Positions 45,241 to 59,078 are shown, numbered from the stretch's first letter. The stretch is DNA of 64,000 nt from Leucaena leucocephala (GCA_037074615.1 CM073527.1:7776848-7840847); one strand, 5' to 3'. Program-made: numbers and translations. The notes: a model not told the origin generated them from the letters alone.

Positions 45241-48200
45241 TGATTTTTAGGCCTAGAAGCCCAGTATATAGTCTGAAAAAGGTATGCTATTAGGCCCTGT
45301 TGAGTAGAAGTGCCAGTAAATAGAGAAAAATATTCTGACCAGTTTGACGCAATGCAGAATTTTAATACAAGGTCCTGAAAGATTTATATTAATTTTTGAA
45401 GAAAGGAAAATTAATACACTATTCTCTAGACCTCAGAATTAGATGAAATTTGGCAATAAATTCCTATAATTAATATAAGAATTTCTAAGACTGACAGAGC
45501 CTAAAAAGGAGTTATGTAGACTTTGTTATGGAATTTACAGTGGATTAAAATATCCGATAAAAAAGTTTCGAGGGAATTTCTCGGGAATTGAGCCCATGAA
45601 GGTAGTAGATCATACAGAGGGCCCAAAATGGTGCCTTATAGGACCAATGATATTTTCAGATAAGTATGTAGGCCAGGCTACTAAAGACCGGGAAAAATAT
45701 AAAATTATGAAAATGCCACTGAAGGTATGCCACTATGTTGTGTCATTAAGTCAAAGTCAAACAAATTGTATTTTGGTCATTTGACTAAGGTTAGACAATC
45801 AAGAAAGGGTATCTAGATAGTTGACTAGGGTTAAGAGATACTCTGCAAATGTACGAAAAGACAATAGTACCCTATAAGTATTAAAGAGGAACTAAGGGCA
45901 TCTTGGTAATTTACTAAGGGTATTTATTGGGAATCGAGCCACCAGAGTGCTTGGGCTTGGTTAAAAACCCAAGATGAAATTCCAAGGGTCCAAAAACGTG
46001 GCCCAATGATTATGGGGGTTTAAGTGATATTAAAATAATATTTTAATATTTTTCCATAAAGTAAAGTTACCCGGGTAAGGATAGAACTGGGAAAAGTGAT
46101 CAGATAAAGCTTTAGACCATGAGGTGGCATGAAAGGTGTCCTCATGGGACCCACAAGGTGCCACATGGCATGATTCTAGGAAAAGAAGAAAAGCTAAGGA
46201 CACATGGCAGGATTATAGGAAAAGGAGAAAAAGCAAAAGGACACGTGGCACGATCTTATCCGTTCATTCCAAGAAAAGACTATGGAATTCTCTGGAAATG
46301 CTGTGTCAACTGGTAAGGTGTCCCAAGGGCCCCACCATTGCTCCACCTTGCATGTGAGGTGTCCCAAGGATGAGTCATTGAGGAGGGTGATGTCATCGTG
46401 ATGATGTAGGCAAAGCTTCTGGAGGAAGCTAAGCGATATGAGTCATTTATCGCGATTCAATCTAGACCATCCATTCCACCTCCTCTCAACTATAAATAGA
46501 CCACGCCTCCCTCCATTCCATTCACGGCCAAGCATGGTAAAGCAAGAGAAAGAAGAGAAAAAGAGAAAGAGAAAGAAAGAAATGAAGAGAAAGAAAGGAG
46601 TTCTGGTGGAGCTAGGAGCAGTCCAAGGAGCTTAGGGACTTGGCAAGCTTAGGAATGTGGTAAGTAATTTACTCTAGTCCTTACTATAATAAATTAGAGT
46701 ATTATTCTTAATAGTTAGAATAGAGAAATATCTCTCTTCATAAGGTTAAAGCCATAGATGGAAAGAAAGTTAGGGAATTGTCAGACTGAGGGTATTACCT
46801 CAAGTTAAACATGAGTTGAGTAGAGCTATACTGATAGAATAATAATGAAGATATTATTATGCTATGTATAGGCTCTGACCTTTGGAAAGAATGAACCTTA
46901 GAGCAAAGGCTAAGGGCTAGATGAAAAGCAACGCGTCAAGTAGTAAACTTATCATAAACTTGTACGTATTGAATGTTATGCTTGATGTGATATGGCTTTG
47001 TTGAATTGTGTTGCATATGTGCTTATGTATGAAGCTCTGTTGCTATGATTACTTTGGCCAATTGTATTTCATGTTACATGGCAGCATGCACATTACGTAA
47101 TGTTAACACTTTCACAAGTAAGCACAAGTAGTCACATTAATGCATGCATTGTTCAGTATTGTTCGCTACTGAGATTTCCCCAGAAATCTCACCCCTTCCA
47201 TATCAATCCAATTATAGCAGGTCTTCTTAAGATGGATGTCACATCCTTACTTTTAACCTCAATTATACTCTATTAGAAGTGATTGGAACCAATTACATGA
47301 TCATTTACTTTGAAAATATCCATAACATAAAACTCATATTTTAACCATATATGAGCAGCACTTCCAGCAGCAACCATAAGGGAAATATAGCATGAAAACC
47401 CTTAAAACCATGAGCTAACTTGCTAGAACAAAGCTCAAGATCAAGGGAGATGATTACCTTGCTTGTTACTTCACTTTAGTTGCTTCTTTCTTGGTTGAAT
47501 GGAAATTTTGCAAGAGTTTCCCTATTGTTCACCATGCATGCCGAAGTGTTCTAAATAGGGGGTATTTATAGAGAAATTTGGGTTGAAATGGATGGCCAAG
47601 ATTGATTTGGTTACTATTTGATCTAAAGGCTCACATTTAATCTTGGATTTTACTTTTTCTAAAAAGAATAATTATTACATCATGTGGGACAGATCATGGG
47701 ACACCTAAGAGGGTTAGGTGGCGTGCTACCCATGTCAAGAAGGTTCTGGAAAAATTCCAGTCCAATCCGGTACCGATAGGAGCCGTTTCACAACAACCGG
47801 ACTGTTTTCTGTTCTGAATTTTTTTTATAATATACCAGGATATGTATTATGTCCTGGAAATCAATATATAGGCTTCTCATATCATTGAAAATGATATATT
47901 GAATATTTATCTGCCATCCATTCCTTGAAAAATAACCAAAATACTCTTAGTGTCCTTTCCTGCACTGTATTAACCCTAAGGGCAAAATCGTCATTTCACA
48001 CCTCTTTACACTACCTCACGGCATATATTGACTCTATATAATCATATTTATACTATGTCCCACATTTTTGGCATATCCATAATGACCAAAATGACCTCCA
48101 TCCATCACTAGTACAGTATAGGCATCTAGGGGCATTTTCGTAATTTTACACTTTTCCTGGACTGCTCTGGCCTGTGGCCCATATAACTGTCCAGTCACCT

Positions 48201-49118
48201 TAATGGGCTCACAATGGTGTCATTTGGACCTTATTATGGGCTTATTGCCTATATTTCCTTTATGGCCCAATTCACTGTACAACTCTCCCGATCATATTTA
48301 TCGGGTATTTTATTTCACTGTAAAATCCCATATGGCTTTTTCAGGATTCCTTTTCTGATTCTGTTAATTTTATAAATTCATATATTAAATATATGAATTT
48401 TCTATAAAGTCTCATCTAATTATGAGATCTCAAAAATACTGCAATAATTCCTTCTGACTTCAGGAATTTATATCAATTAATCGAGACCTCAAATCAAAAT
48501 TCTGTGTTGCGTTAAACTGACTGGAATATTTTTGTCTATCTACTGGTAAAATTTGGGTCTGATATGATTCCAGGCATTTTTGGCCTGTTTTGACTCAACT
48601 TTTCCATATTTACATTTAGGTCCCTTAACTTTTGAATAATTGCACTTTAGTCCCTGAACTTTTCATTAATTGCATTTAGGTCCCTCCTTTTTCTTCTACT
48701 TTCACTTTTCACCTTCAACTTTTAAATTTTCATTTTGGTCCCTATTCTTTCCTTAGTTATTAATCCTTCCCTTTCCTTTCACAATCTGATACAGTTTATT
48801 CCAAGAATCTTATATCCATTGCAGATAAACTGTACAGGTACATCAGGTCAAAAAAATTGGGGATATGACAATGGAGGAGGTGAAGATGCATGAAGAATTG
48901 TTTAGCATGACTGATATGTGATTGATGTATGTATGTAATGTTAATTGCTAGAACTTACCAATGTGAACAGTAGCTCGTGGAGAGGCTGTGACCTTTGAGC
49001 CATAATTATAAATAGTAAATGGTTGAATAAATGTATGATATTTTACCAGTAAATAGTAGACATACCAAGATTTTATTTGATATATAGAACATCTTATTTG
49101 GATGTCTATATAAGCTTT
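45241..49118 (+). repeat. LTR E, TGTCATATCC family, split by LTR F
   Basis: Matches LTR C from its tenth base or so (TGATTTTTAGGCCTAGAAGCCC) through TATA (46491), GA tract (46548-46606), donor-like GTGGTAAGT (GT at 46660) and hairpin (47171-47190). It diverges from C after GGATGTCTA at about 49118, so the last 350 bp or so are missing. The first bases TGTCATATCCCA are reduced to TG, a small deletion. LTR F interrupts it at 47237-48870. Confidence 0.8.
47237..48870 (-). repeat. Solo LTR F, TGTCATATCC family (1.6 kb)
   Basis: Plus-strand text begins TGTCACATCC and ends GGATATGACA, with an exact duplication ATGGA (47232-47236 and 48871-48875). LTR C keeps the empty site as CAAGATGGAGGAG at 29143-29155. 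On the minus strand there is a TATA box at 47570-47563 and AAGGTAATC (GT at 47457). It is a shorter subtype that lacks the hairpin and the GA tract. Confidence 0.9.
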
Positions 49119-49802
49119 TTATCTATTAATCATATTATCTCTAACTATTGCTTTTTTGTTTAGGAAACACTAGTTGAACAAATTATTTCATATTGTAGAT
49201 CTACGCACATAGAAGACCTACTTCTGAACACGTCTTAACTAATCTTTCATATCTCACTACTTTATACTATCTGTCTTGATTATGCTTTGTACCAATCCTC
49301 TAGTTGATTAACTTCAACTAGGTTGGTACTTTCGTTATCATCGTCATTGTAATGTTTGGCAGCTTCCCTTGACCTGGGACTGGTCAGCTTCTGTCTCTAT
49401 CCTTAGAGGAAACTGCTCCCCAGATGTTGTCCTACTTAGTCCAGCCATATCGTGCTAAGAAACATGAGACCTCTAACAGCTGACTAAGACTAACTACATC
49501 CTTGAAGATTACCCTGTACTGTTGTAAGGTATGGGGTACTATCTTATCTATTTGGGTGTCACTGTCTCTTAGTGGTAAACACCATCCCTATATCTTCTAC
49601 TAGGGGGAGAACCTCTTAGTTCAAATCTCTAACTCCACCAGAGTATCACTAAGCCAGAACCTTCTGTTCTATGCTAGAATCTTATGCTCTGTGCTAGAAT
49701 CTTATGCTTTGTGCCAAAACCCTTTGCTCTGTACTATAGCCCTCTTGATTCTGTACCAGAACCTTATGCTCTGAGCCAGAATCCTTGGCTCTGATACCAA
49801 AA
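49119..49802 (-). mobile_element. Gypsy leader and primer binding site next to LTR G
   Basis: The minus strand reads TGGTATCAGAGC at 49799-49788, three bases inside LTR G's 3' end: a tRNA-Met primer site. So LTR G is a 5' LTR and 49802-49119 is the start of its internal region. No gag is reached. From 49655 to 49787 there is an array of about seven diverged units near 20-24 bp (AGAATCTTATGCTCTGTGC-type). This adjacency proves which end of the LTR family is 3'. Confidence 0.7.
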
Positions 49803-50770
49803 TGAACATCCTCCTTTTTTTATGTCTTAGGGACCAAATGGTAGCATCTAGAACCAATTTTAGGGCTATTGAAGTCAAATTACTCAATCTGGAATTTTAC
49901 CCTTAGCGAGTACTGTTCATTGTGTAAATTCCAGTGGAGTAACCTGACTTCAAAAAATCATAACTAATTCTAAAAAAATCCAAATGAAGTAGTTCAAATT
50001 GCTACACGAAGCTAACTTAATTCTATTTTATGAAAAAATAACTCGTTGACCATGCCTTGACCAGGTCAATGTTAGTAAACATCTGAAGTTTACTATTCAT
50101 CCTATATTTTTCTCTGATTCCAGCATTTTGGTCCCAACATTTGCATTATCCATTCCCCAGCTTCTCTCCATGATTCTTCAATCCTCTTCTAACATACCTG
50201 TGGGATTGGGATTTCATGGAAGGGGGTGAGATTTCTGGGGAAATCTCAGTAGCAAACGGAAACCATACAATATATGCAACTATATGCTTGATGTTACTAT
50301 GTGTGTACTTAATGATCATGCTTGCATAATAATAACATACATGCTTCCATGTTGCTTTATTATAACATATGGCCATAGTATAAAAAGTATAAAAAGAAAT
50401 AGAGCATTACTTAATCATACATGCTTCGCATCATCAAAGTAAGTAAACATCACATAAAACATCCAAGTAGTATAAGCATACAAGTAGGTAAGTTTACTAC
50501 CTCACGTGTAGCCTTTCCTTCCAGCTCTTAGCCTTGCCTCTAAGGTACCTTACTTTCATAATTCAGAGCCTCATTCCTAAGCTCTGCCCAGTCCCTAAGC
50601 TCCTTAGACTGCTCCTGGCTCTACCAGAACTCCTTCCTTCCTTTCTTTCTCTCTTTCTCTCTTCTTTCTCTTCTTTCTTGGCTCTTGGCCGTGGCTTTGC
50701 TTGAGGGAGTGGTGGCTTATTTATAGGTGAGTGGAGGTGAAATGAATGGCTCAGATCAAATTGTGATGAA
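49803..50770 (-). repeat. LTR G, TGTCATATCC family (3' part)
   Basis: Plus-strand text begins TGAACATCCTCC (the LTR's 3' end) and follows LTR C in reverse through hairpin (50247-50228), GA tract (about 50690-50630) and TATA (near 50725). It ends abruptly at 50770, where LTR H starts TGTCATATCC. The splice-donor site is changed here (GAGGCTCTG for GAGGTAAG). The rest of G is not found in the window. Confidence 0.78.
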
Positions 50771-53460
50771 TGTCATATCCCCAATTTTCTGATCTAACGT
50801 AGCTTTACAGTTTATCTGTAATGGATATAAGATTCTTGGAATAAACTGTATCAGATTGAAAAAGGAAAGGGAAGGATTAATGACTAAGGAAAGAATAGGG
50901 AACAAAATGCAAATTGAAAAGTTTGAAGACAAAAAGATGAAGTAGAAATAAAAGGAGGGACCTAAATACAATTAATGAAAAGTTCAGGGACTAAAGTGCA
51001 ATTATTCAAAAGTTAAGGGACCTAAATGTAAATATAGAAAAGTTGAGCCAAAATAGGCCAAAAATGCCCGGAATCAAATTATACCCAAATTTTACCAGTA
51101 GATAGACAAAAATATTCCGGTCAGTTTAACGCAACACAAAATTTTGATTTGAGGTCCCGATTAATTGATATAAATTCCTGAAGTCGGAAGGAATTATTAC
51201 AGTATTTTTGAGATCTCAAAGTCAGATGAGACTTCATAGGAAATTCATATATTTAAGGATATAGACACGCTGGTCCATAAATAAAGGAAGATATGCTGGT
51301 CAATCTAGCATGATACAGAAATTTTATTAAGGATATAGACAACAGATATTTATTTGACAGTCTGAAAGTTATCTAAAATTTTATCTGATTTCATTGATTT
51401 CAAATATAAGTGGGAGAATTACAGGAAAGTGTGCCCTATAGTGTCAGATGTCATGGATCTGACAGAACCCCGGTAGAAGTTATGTATAAAAGGTTATTCA
51501 CATATTAGTGAATTTTGATAGGAGTTTGATAACACCCGTGATCCGATAATGGAACTTATCAGTATGTAAATCTAGATAGAATGAGATCAGATGACCTAAT
51601 ATATAGGCCCATGGTGATGCCAAGGAGGGCTTAAATCCAAGGGTACTAGTCCATAAGTAGAAGGGGCTAGTGTCCAGAAAAAGTGCAAAATTTTGAAAAT
51701 ACCCTTGTGTGGTCAGAGTGTACCAGAGATGGATGACGGGCATTTTGGTCATCTAGGATAGGGTAAAAATGTGGGATATAGTATAAATATGATTATTTAG
51801 AGCCAGTATAGGCCCTGAGGCAATACAAGGAGGGGTAAAATGACAACTATGCCCTTAAGACTAATATAGTGCAAGAAAGGACACCAAGGGTATTTTGGTC
51901 ATTTCGCAAGGGATAGATGGCAAATGAATACTCAGTATAACAATGTCAATGGTATAAGAAGCCTAGACATTGATTTCCAGGATAGAATACATATCCTGCT
52001 ATATTATAAAAAAATTAGGAACAGAAAACAGTCCGGTTGTTGTGAAACTGCTCTGATCAGTGCCGGATTGGACTAAAATTTTTCCAGAGGCTTCCTTACA
52101 TGATAATTTCACCACATACCCCATGAGATGTCCATTGAGTTGTCCCTTGTGATGTCATGGATGATGTCACAATTAGCTTTTTGGAAAAAGTTAAATCCAA
52201 GAATAAATGTGGGCCTTTAGATCAAATAGTGCACAAAGTAATCTTGCCCATTGATTTTCTATGATTTTTTCTATAAATACCCCCTAAAATCTGGTCCAAA
52301 ATGTGAGCTTGTGATACCTTAGGGAAACTCTTGCAAAATGGAAACTTAAGCCACAACAAAGAAGATTCAAGGTTCCAAAGTTCAAGCAAGCTAGAGATTA
52401 AAGGTAAGCAATCTATCCTAGCTTATTTTCCTTTGATTTGGTAGCTTGAACTTAGGGTTTTCATGGGAGAAAATTTGAGTTTTCTCTAAGGTTTTTTGAT
52501 GCCAAAAAACCTTAGAAGAAAGGGAAAAGGAGAAATTAAAGTTAGAGACATATGATTGAAGTTTAAACAAGCTAGTTAAGTAGTTGGTTGTTGAATCAAG
52601 TTGATATTCTTCACTTTGCCATGGTTGAATTTATCGGTATACACTGTTCATGAGGGAAGGAAATGGAATTTCAATGATTTAATGCTTCCATTGAATTTAT
52701 ATGATGATTTTGTATAGGATTGGAAAGGTTTTGAACCTTGGAAGCATTGAAATTCCAAGATTATAATTTTTGAAATTCTTGACAGTTACTGTTCACTCGC
52801 ATGAATGGTGATTGAAATTTCATGATTCTAAGCTCATTGATGGATTCAAAATATGAAATTGTGTAGGGTAAAAACCATTCAAGAGGAAGTTATGTTAGTT
52901 AAAGTGAGTTTAATGCTCAAGGAAATTACATGATGATGGATGAATAGTTATGTGATGTTAGGGATTGATTGATATGCTCCAAAAGAGGTAGTCACATATC
53001 CAAGAAAAGTGAGAAGAAAGAAGCAAGATAAAGTAAAAGGAATCAAGTATATGAGGTAGTAAACTTATCCTAAACTTGTATGCATTGAATGTTATGCTTG
53101 AATGTGCTATGGCTTGTTGAATTGTGTTGCATATGTGCTTATGTATGAAGCTCTATTGCTATGATTACTTTGGTCAATTGTATTTCATATGTTACATGAA
53201 AACATGCACATTACACAATGTTAACACTTTCACAAGAAAGCACAAGTATCTACATTAATGTATGCATTGTTTAGTAATGTTTGCTATTGAGATTTCCCCA
53301 GAAATCTCATTCCTTTTCATGTAAACCCAATCCCATAGGTTTGTGAATAATGAAAGAGGATGATGAAATATGAAGAAAAGCTAGGGATTGGATGGTATAT
53401 ATGTTATGTAAATGTGTAATGTATGACCTATGTAAGTAGTGATAGTCATGATGTAAATAA
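50771..53460 (+). repeat. LTR H, TGTCATATCC family (mosaic)
   Basis: Starts TGTCATATCCCC. The first 480 bp match LTR F's U3 and the remainder from about 51255 matches LTRs B and D (TATA 52272, AAAGGTAAGC with GT at 52404, hairpin 53289-53308). It holds the uninterrupted copia-1 target GAGTTTAATGCTCAAGG near 52910. At 53460 it is cut by copia-2 and does not resume on the far side. Confidence 0.78.
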
Positions 53461-55112
53461 TGTAAGGAATTGGGAGACACGAAGCAGAAATTAACTTAAA
53501 AATTTTTCCATTCCCTGCCAGGATCTACCGTATGTGTTTAAGTCAGTGGAAAGAAGTATTACCCTCAGTATTCAGTCGTGACTTTCTCAGCTTCTGGTTG
53601 CGACGTCCACAGCTTCTCTCCACAGCTTGTGATCTCTTTTCAATCGCAAGAAGTCGATGACTCAGGTCGGCTTCCTCTACTGGTATCCACACAAACAGTG
53701 TTCCAACCACGAACGACGTGCTAACGCCTCCTGTCTCTCCAGGGCTTACTCAAGAATTTGTCCTCTCCGTCTCTATTTCGACAGTTTCTTATCTGCAAAC
53801 CTTTTGAGGATTCTTGTTCACACTTTTTTTCTATCTCAACCATAGCTCCTAAATATCAGATATATAGGATGCTATTCGTGTTACCACAGACTTGGATTTT
53901 TGGAATTAATCTTATATTAATTCTAAAATTAATACAATATCATATATTGTATAATTTGATAAGAAACTAATTAAATAAATAGTGTTTATATTAAATCCAT
54001 CCCACAGATTTAATTCACCCATTTATTTAATTTAAAATAAAGATAAGACGGAGTTACATTTGATTTATTCTCATAAATCAAATTTAAGAAATCATATCAA
54101 TTTGAATTTCAAATTCAAACGTGATAGAGATTTAATTTATCCTTATAAATTAAATCTTGCAAATATCTCTTATACATAATATATATACACAAAATGTATA
54201 TATATATACGAATATAAATATAAATAAATATATACATCTACCTGGGATCATTCATTGAATCTGGATATCATAGCTCGTGTTGGGCTATTTTGTGTGTGAC
54301 CCTATAGGCCCATATGAAGGTTGTAGTGGGCTATTTACTATACTGACTCACAAGTCGCAAGCGGTCTCTAGCAAGACATCACAACTACCCAAATCATATG
54401 AGGATCGATGAACGATGTAACCTTTTATACAACCACATCATGTCCCTTTTGTCACACGATATTTTAGTCATGGATGAGTCATGGAGAATGTCATCCTCCT
54501 ATTCCTGATCGTTACTTTCTCGATCCCTGAGTAGTCTGACTATAGAAATAGAACTACCTTTCCATTACAGTATGGCCATACATTTCTCAGACTCACTCAT
54601 CGAGGGGCCTAGTAATATCTCTCTACGAATGTGAGGGACAAATTCCATCTTGACCATTCACATTCCTCCGCACGAAAAACCACTAAGCCCGAATAGTCTT
54701 TATAATCACTCGGTCAAAAGTGACTTTTGACTAGGTCAAAGCTGAGCGTTTGTCATGTAGGAATCCATGATGATCTCAGGTCAAAGGGCATAGTGACATG
54801 GTTTGTATATGAGAGAAGCTTATGACTTAACCCATGCAGCTCTCTCATAGCGGGTCGGTCCAACACCTTGTACTCTTACATATGCCTATGACTTTGATTT
54901 ATATCTCTATACATCTTCAAAGTCATACTGGTCTTCTTTCATCTCCGCTCCCGCATAGATGATCTACCAAGGACATTTAGGATAAGATCATGAGTTATCC
55001 AAGGATGGTCATCATAATAAACATGCAAATAATATGATAACACAATTAATAAATTCATAAATCAACAATGTTCATAAGACAATGATTGGCCCCTAGGGCA
55101 CAATTTCCAATA
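53461..55112 (-). repeat. 3' LTR of copia-2
   Basis: 1652 bp from TGTAAGGAAT to TTTCCAATA (minus-strand start TATTGG, for the TGTTGG of copia-1). It carries AGTCGTGACTTT and GGTTGCGACGTCC near 53575-53615. Same layout as the copia-1 LTR, without the 90-bp triplication found in the 5' LTR. Confidence 0.88.
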
Positions 55113-55124
55113 ACCTCCCACTTG
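55113..55124 (-). other. Polypurine tract of copia-2
   Basis: The minus strand reads AAGTGGGAGGT immediately before the 3' LTR, the plus-strand DNA primer of copia elements. Confidence 0.8.
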
Positions 55125-55371
55125 CACTAGGTACAATCATTAATTTAACTAATTCCCATTGACCTAACATGACGCTCATGCTTTGCCTGCACAAGCGGCT
55201 TTGTTAGAGGATAAGCAACATTATCTTCTCCTGCTACTTTACACATTTTTATATCACCTCTATCGTTGATTTCTCTGATGAGATGAAATCACCTAAGTAT
55301 ATGCTTGGTCATTTGATGTGACCTAGGCTCTTTGGCCTGTGCAATGGCACCGCTATTGTCACAGAGCAAAG

Positions 55372-58200
55372 TTATTGGATCTGAGATGGTAGGATCACCC
55401 ATAGTTTCGTGATGAACTTCCTGATCCAAACGGCTTCCTTAGTTACATCAGATGCTGCTATATACTCAGCTTCCATTGCAGAATCTGCTACAGTGCCCTG
55501 CTTAGAGCTCTTCCAGCTTATTGCTCCATTATTGAGGAGGAATATATATCCAGACTGCAATTTTTTGTCGTCCTGGTCAGTTTAGAAACTCGCATCTGTG
55601 TAACCAGTTACACAGATTTCGTCATCCAATCCACCATAGACCAAAAATAAGTCCTTAGTCTTTCTTAAGTACTTAAGGATATTCTTGACAGTAGTCCAAT
55701 GGCCCTCACCAGGGTCCTGTTGATATCTGCTAGTCATACTTAAGGCAAACGAGACATATGTATGTACATGATAGATCCTATGGCTGAGGTATATGGAACT
55801 TTACTCATACGACCTCGCTGATAAGATGTACTAGGACACAGATCTTTGCTGAGGTGAATACCATGAGACATGGGTATGAAACCCCTCTTTGATTTGTGCA
55901 TACTAAACCTATGCAGTATTTTGTCTATGTATGTACTCTGACTGAGTCCTAGAAGTCTTATAAATCCTGATTCCTAGGATGTAGGTGGCTTCACCCAAGT
56001 CTTTCATCAAAAAAGATTTTCCTAACCAAGACTTGACAATCTGCAAGGTAGGAATGTCATTTCCAATAAGTAGGATGTCATCGACATAGAGTACCAAAAA
56101 CACAACTGTGCTCCCACTAACCTTCTTGTACACACAAGGTTCATCAATATTTTGAAGAAATCCAAACTCTTTGACTACTTCATCAAAATGATGATTCCAA
56201 CTCCGAGAGGCTTGCTTCAGTCCATAAATAGACCTTTGAAGCTTGCACACTTTACCAGAGTCCTTGGAATGCACAAACCCTTCAGGTTGTGTCATGTACA
56301 CATCCTCAAGGAGCTTTCCATTAAGGAAGGCTGTCTTGACGTCCATCTGCCATATTTTATAGTCATAATATGCTGCTATGGCAAAGAGGATTCTGATTGA
56401 TTTGGCCATTGCAACCAGGGAAAAGGTCTCATCATAGTCCATACCATGAGTTTGAGTAAATCCTTTTGCAACCAGTTGTGCCTTGAAGACATTTACATTG
56501 CCATCCATGTTAGTTTTCTCCTTAAAAACCCACTTGCACCCGACAGTTTTTACACCTTCAGGCGGGTCGACTAAGGTCCAAACCTTATTGTCGTACATGG
56601 ATTGCATCTCAGACTTCATGGCATTAAACCATTTTTCAGAGTTTGGTTCTACTATAGCTTCTCGATAGGTAGTCAGCTCATTATGCTCAATGAGCAACAC
56701 ATCATGACTGTCAGAAATTAGCAATCCATGTCTCTCAGGCTGAAATCGTGTCCTATTAGATTTCCGTGGACCTTGCGTGATTTGAGGAGTCTCAACAACT
56801 TGTTTTGAGTCTTCTTTATTTTTATCTGCAGTTTTGTGGTGTCTTGTGGCTCTCGAACTTATTCGAGGTGTACCTTTCTCCCACTGGTTCTTTTAGAGAT
56901 AAATTCTCATTCGAGAAAGATACCATTTCTAACAACAAACACTTTGTTATCATCAAGGTTGTAGACGTAATATCCCTTGGTTTCCTTAGGATATCCCACA
57001 AAAAGGCACCTTGAGGATTTGAGTGCTAATTTGTCTGAGGCTTGTTGCTTAACATAGACCTCGCATCCCCAAATCTTGAGGAAAGACAAACTAGGCGTCC
57101 TCCCAGTCCATATCTCATATGGAGTCTTTTCAATTGCCTTAGATGGAACACGATTGAGTGTGAACGCAGCTGTCTCTAAGGCATGGCCCCAAAAGGAGGG
57201 CGGAAGATCTGTTTGACTCATCATGGATCAAACCATATCTAATAGTGTTCGATTCCTCCGTTCAGAAATGCCATTCCATTATGGTGTCCCTGGAGGAGTC
57301 AATTGTGAGACTATCCCACAACTCCTAATATGATCTATGAACTCTTGGCTCAAATATTCACCACCCCGATCAGATCGAAGGGCTTTAATTGTTTTGCCAA
57401 GCTAGTTTTGTACTTCATTTTGAAATATTTTGAACTTTTCAAAAGACTCAGATTTATGTTTCATCAGATAGATATACCCATATTTGCTGAAATCATCTAT
57501 GAATGTTATGAAGTACGAATAACCTCCTCTGGCATTTGTGTTCATCGGTCCACACACATCTGTATGTATGAGGCCCAATAAATCAGTGGCCCTCTCACTG
57601 TGCCCAGTGAAAGGTGACTTTGTCATCTTTCCTAACAAGCAAGACTCGCAAGTGTCATATGATTCAAAATCAAATGAGTTGAGAAATCCATCTTGATGGA
57701 GTTTGGAAATGCGTTTCTCATTTATGTGGCCTAGACGATAGTGCCAGAGGTATGTGGGATTCAAATCGTTTGGTTTGACCCTTTTGGCGGTTATGTTATA
57801 GATATTTCCATGATTGGGTTGTTCCAAATTTAATATGTAATGATCAACATGCAAATCACCATGAGCATAGAAAATATCATTACTATAAATAGAACATTTA
57901 CTATTCCCAGCAATGGAAGTGAAACCTTCCTTATCCAAATAAGAAAGTGAAATAATGTTACTACTTAAAGCAGGAACATAATAGCAATTGTTCAAAACTA
58001 ATAAAAGCCCAGTGGGCAGAACTAATTCATAAGTGCCTACAGCTAACGCAGCAAACCTTGCTCTGTTTCCAACTCATAGGTCAACCTCACCATTTTTCAG
58101 CTTCCTACTATCCTTTAGTCCCTGCACATTTGTAAAAATGTGAGAACCACACGCAGTATCTAATACCCATGAGGTGGAAGTAGAAAGATGAATATCTATA
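55372..58200 (-). pseudogene. copia-2 pol (protease, integrase, RT, RNase H)
   Basis: In element order: protease WVLDTACGSHIFTN (about 58170), pre-integrase zinc region HYRLGHI...CESCLLGK (about 57720-57620), integrase HTDVCGP and DDFSKYGY, then FWGHALETAAF (57190). RT at 56724-55909 is open for 271 codons with CKWVF, MDVKTAFLNGKL, YGLKQASRSW and catalytic YVDDILLIGND. RNase H ends 55372 with EAEYIAASD. The integrase frame has a stop after NEVQN (CAG to TAG) and others follow, and the RT tail is frameshifted. This is the most complete copia pol in the window and the reference for reading copia-1. Confidence 0.88.
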
Positions 58201-59078
58201 ATATAAATACCTGAAGCGATAGCCCCGCTATCCTTCTTGTTCTTTTTCAGATCTTCGAGGTAGAGTTTGCAATTCCTCTTCCAATGACCAGGTTCATTGC
58301 AGAAGAAGCAGACTCCTTCCTTCGGAGGCTTTGCCTTCTTTGGTGTAGGCTTGGTTTCGGGCTTGCCTGACTCTTTGGTCTTACCTGATGAGCTATGACC
58401 CTTCCCCTTGCCTTTGCCTTTCTTTTTCATACCCTTTCCTTTCTGAACCATCAAAACACTACTGGGCTTCTTCTTAAGGCTGGGCGCAGCAGTTTTAAGC
58501 ATCCCATGCAGTTCAAAAATAGATTTCTCCATGTTGTTCATGTTGTAGTTCATGACAAACTGGTCATAACTTTCTGGGAGTGAGTTCAAGATCAAATCCG
58601 TAGCTAACTCCTAGCTCATGGGAAATCCAAGCCTCTCAAGGTGATCAATGTACCCCTTCATCTTTAAGACATGAGTACTGACTGATGCACCTTCAGCCAT
58701 CTTGCAGGAATATAAGGCCTTAATGGTCTCATACTTCTCTTGCCTTGCCTGTTGCTGGAACATTTCCTTGAGATGCACAATCATCTCATAAGCCTCCATG
58801 TGTTCCAGATCTCTTTAGAGCTCCAGAACCATAGTAGCTAGCATCAAGCATCCCACATCGACAGAGTTTTCCTTATACTTCGTGTAAGCATCTCTCTGAG
58901 CTATAGGAGCATTGGCTGCTGGCTCCTCAAGAATGGGTTGATATAGGACATGCGCCTTTCTTTCCTGCTTGAGAACAATTCTCAAGTTCCTAAACCAGTC
59001 AACAAAGTTTGTCCCATTGAGTTTGTCCTTCTCAAGGACAGATCACAGCGATAATATAGCAGTATTACTAGTCGTTAT
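58074..59078 (-). pseudogene. copia-2 gag
   Basis: Same protein as copia-1 gag, but the start ATG has become ATA (59078-59076). The shared TAA lies at 58817-58815, and a second stop falls after FPMS (CAG to TAG near 58613). The C-terminal part is open for 173 codons, with a KGKGMKKKGKGKGKG linker and knuckle CFFCNEPGHWKRNC, and runs in frame into the protease start DTACGSH. Gag and pol are therefore one frame in this family. Confidence 0.85.
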
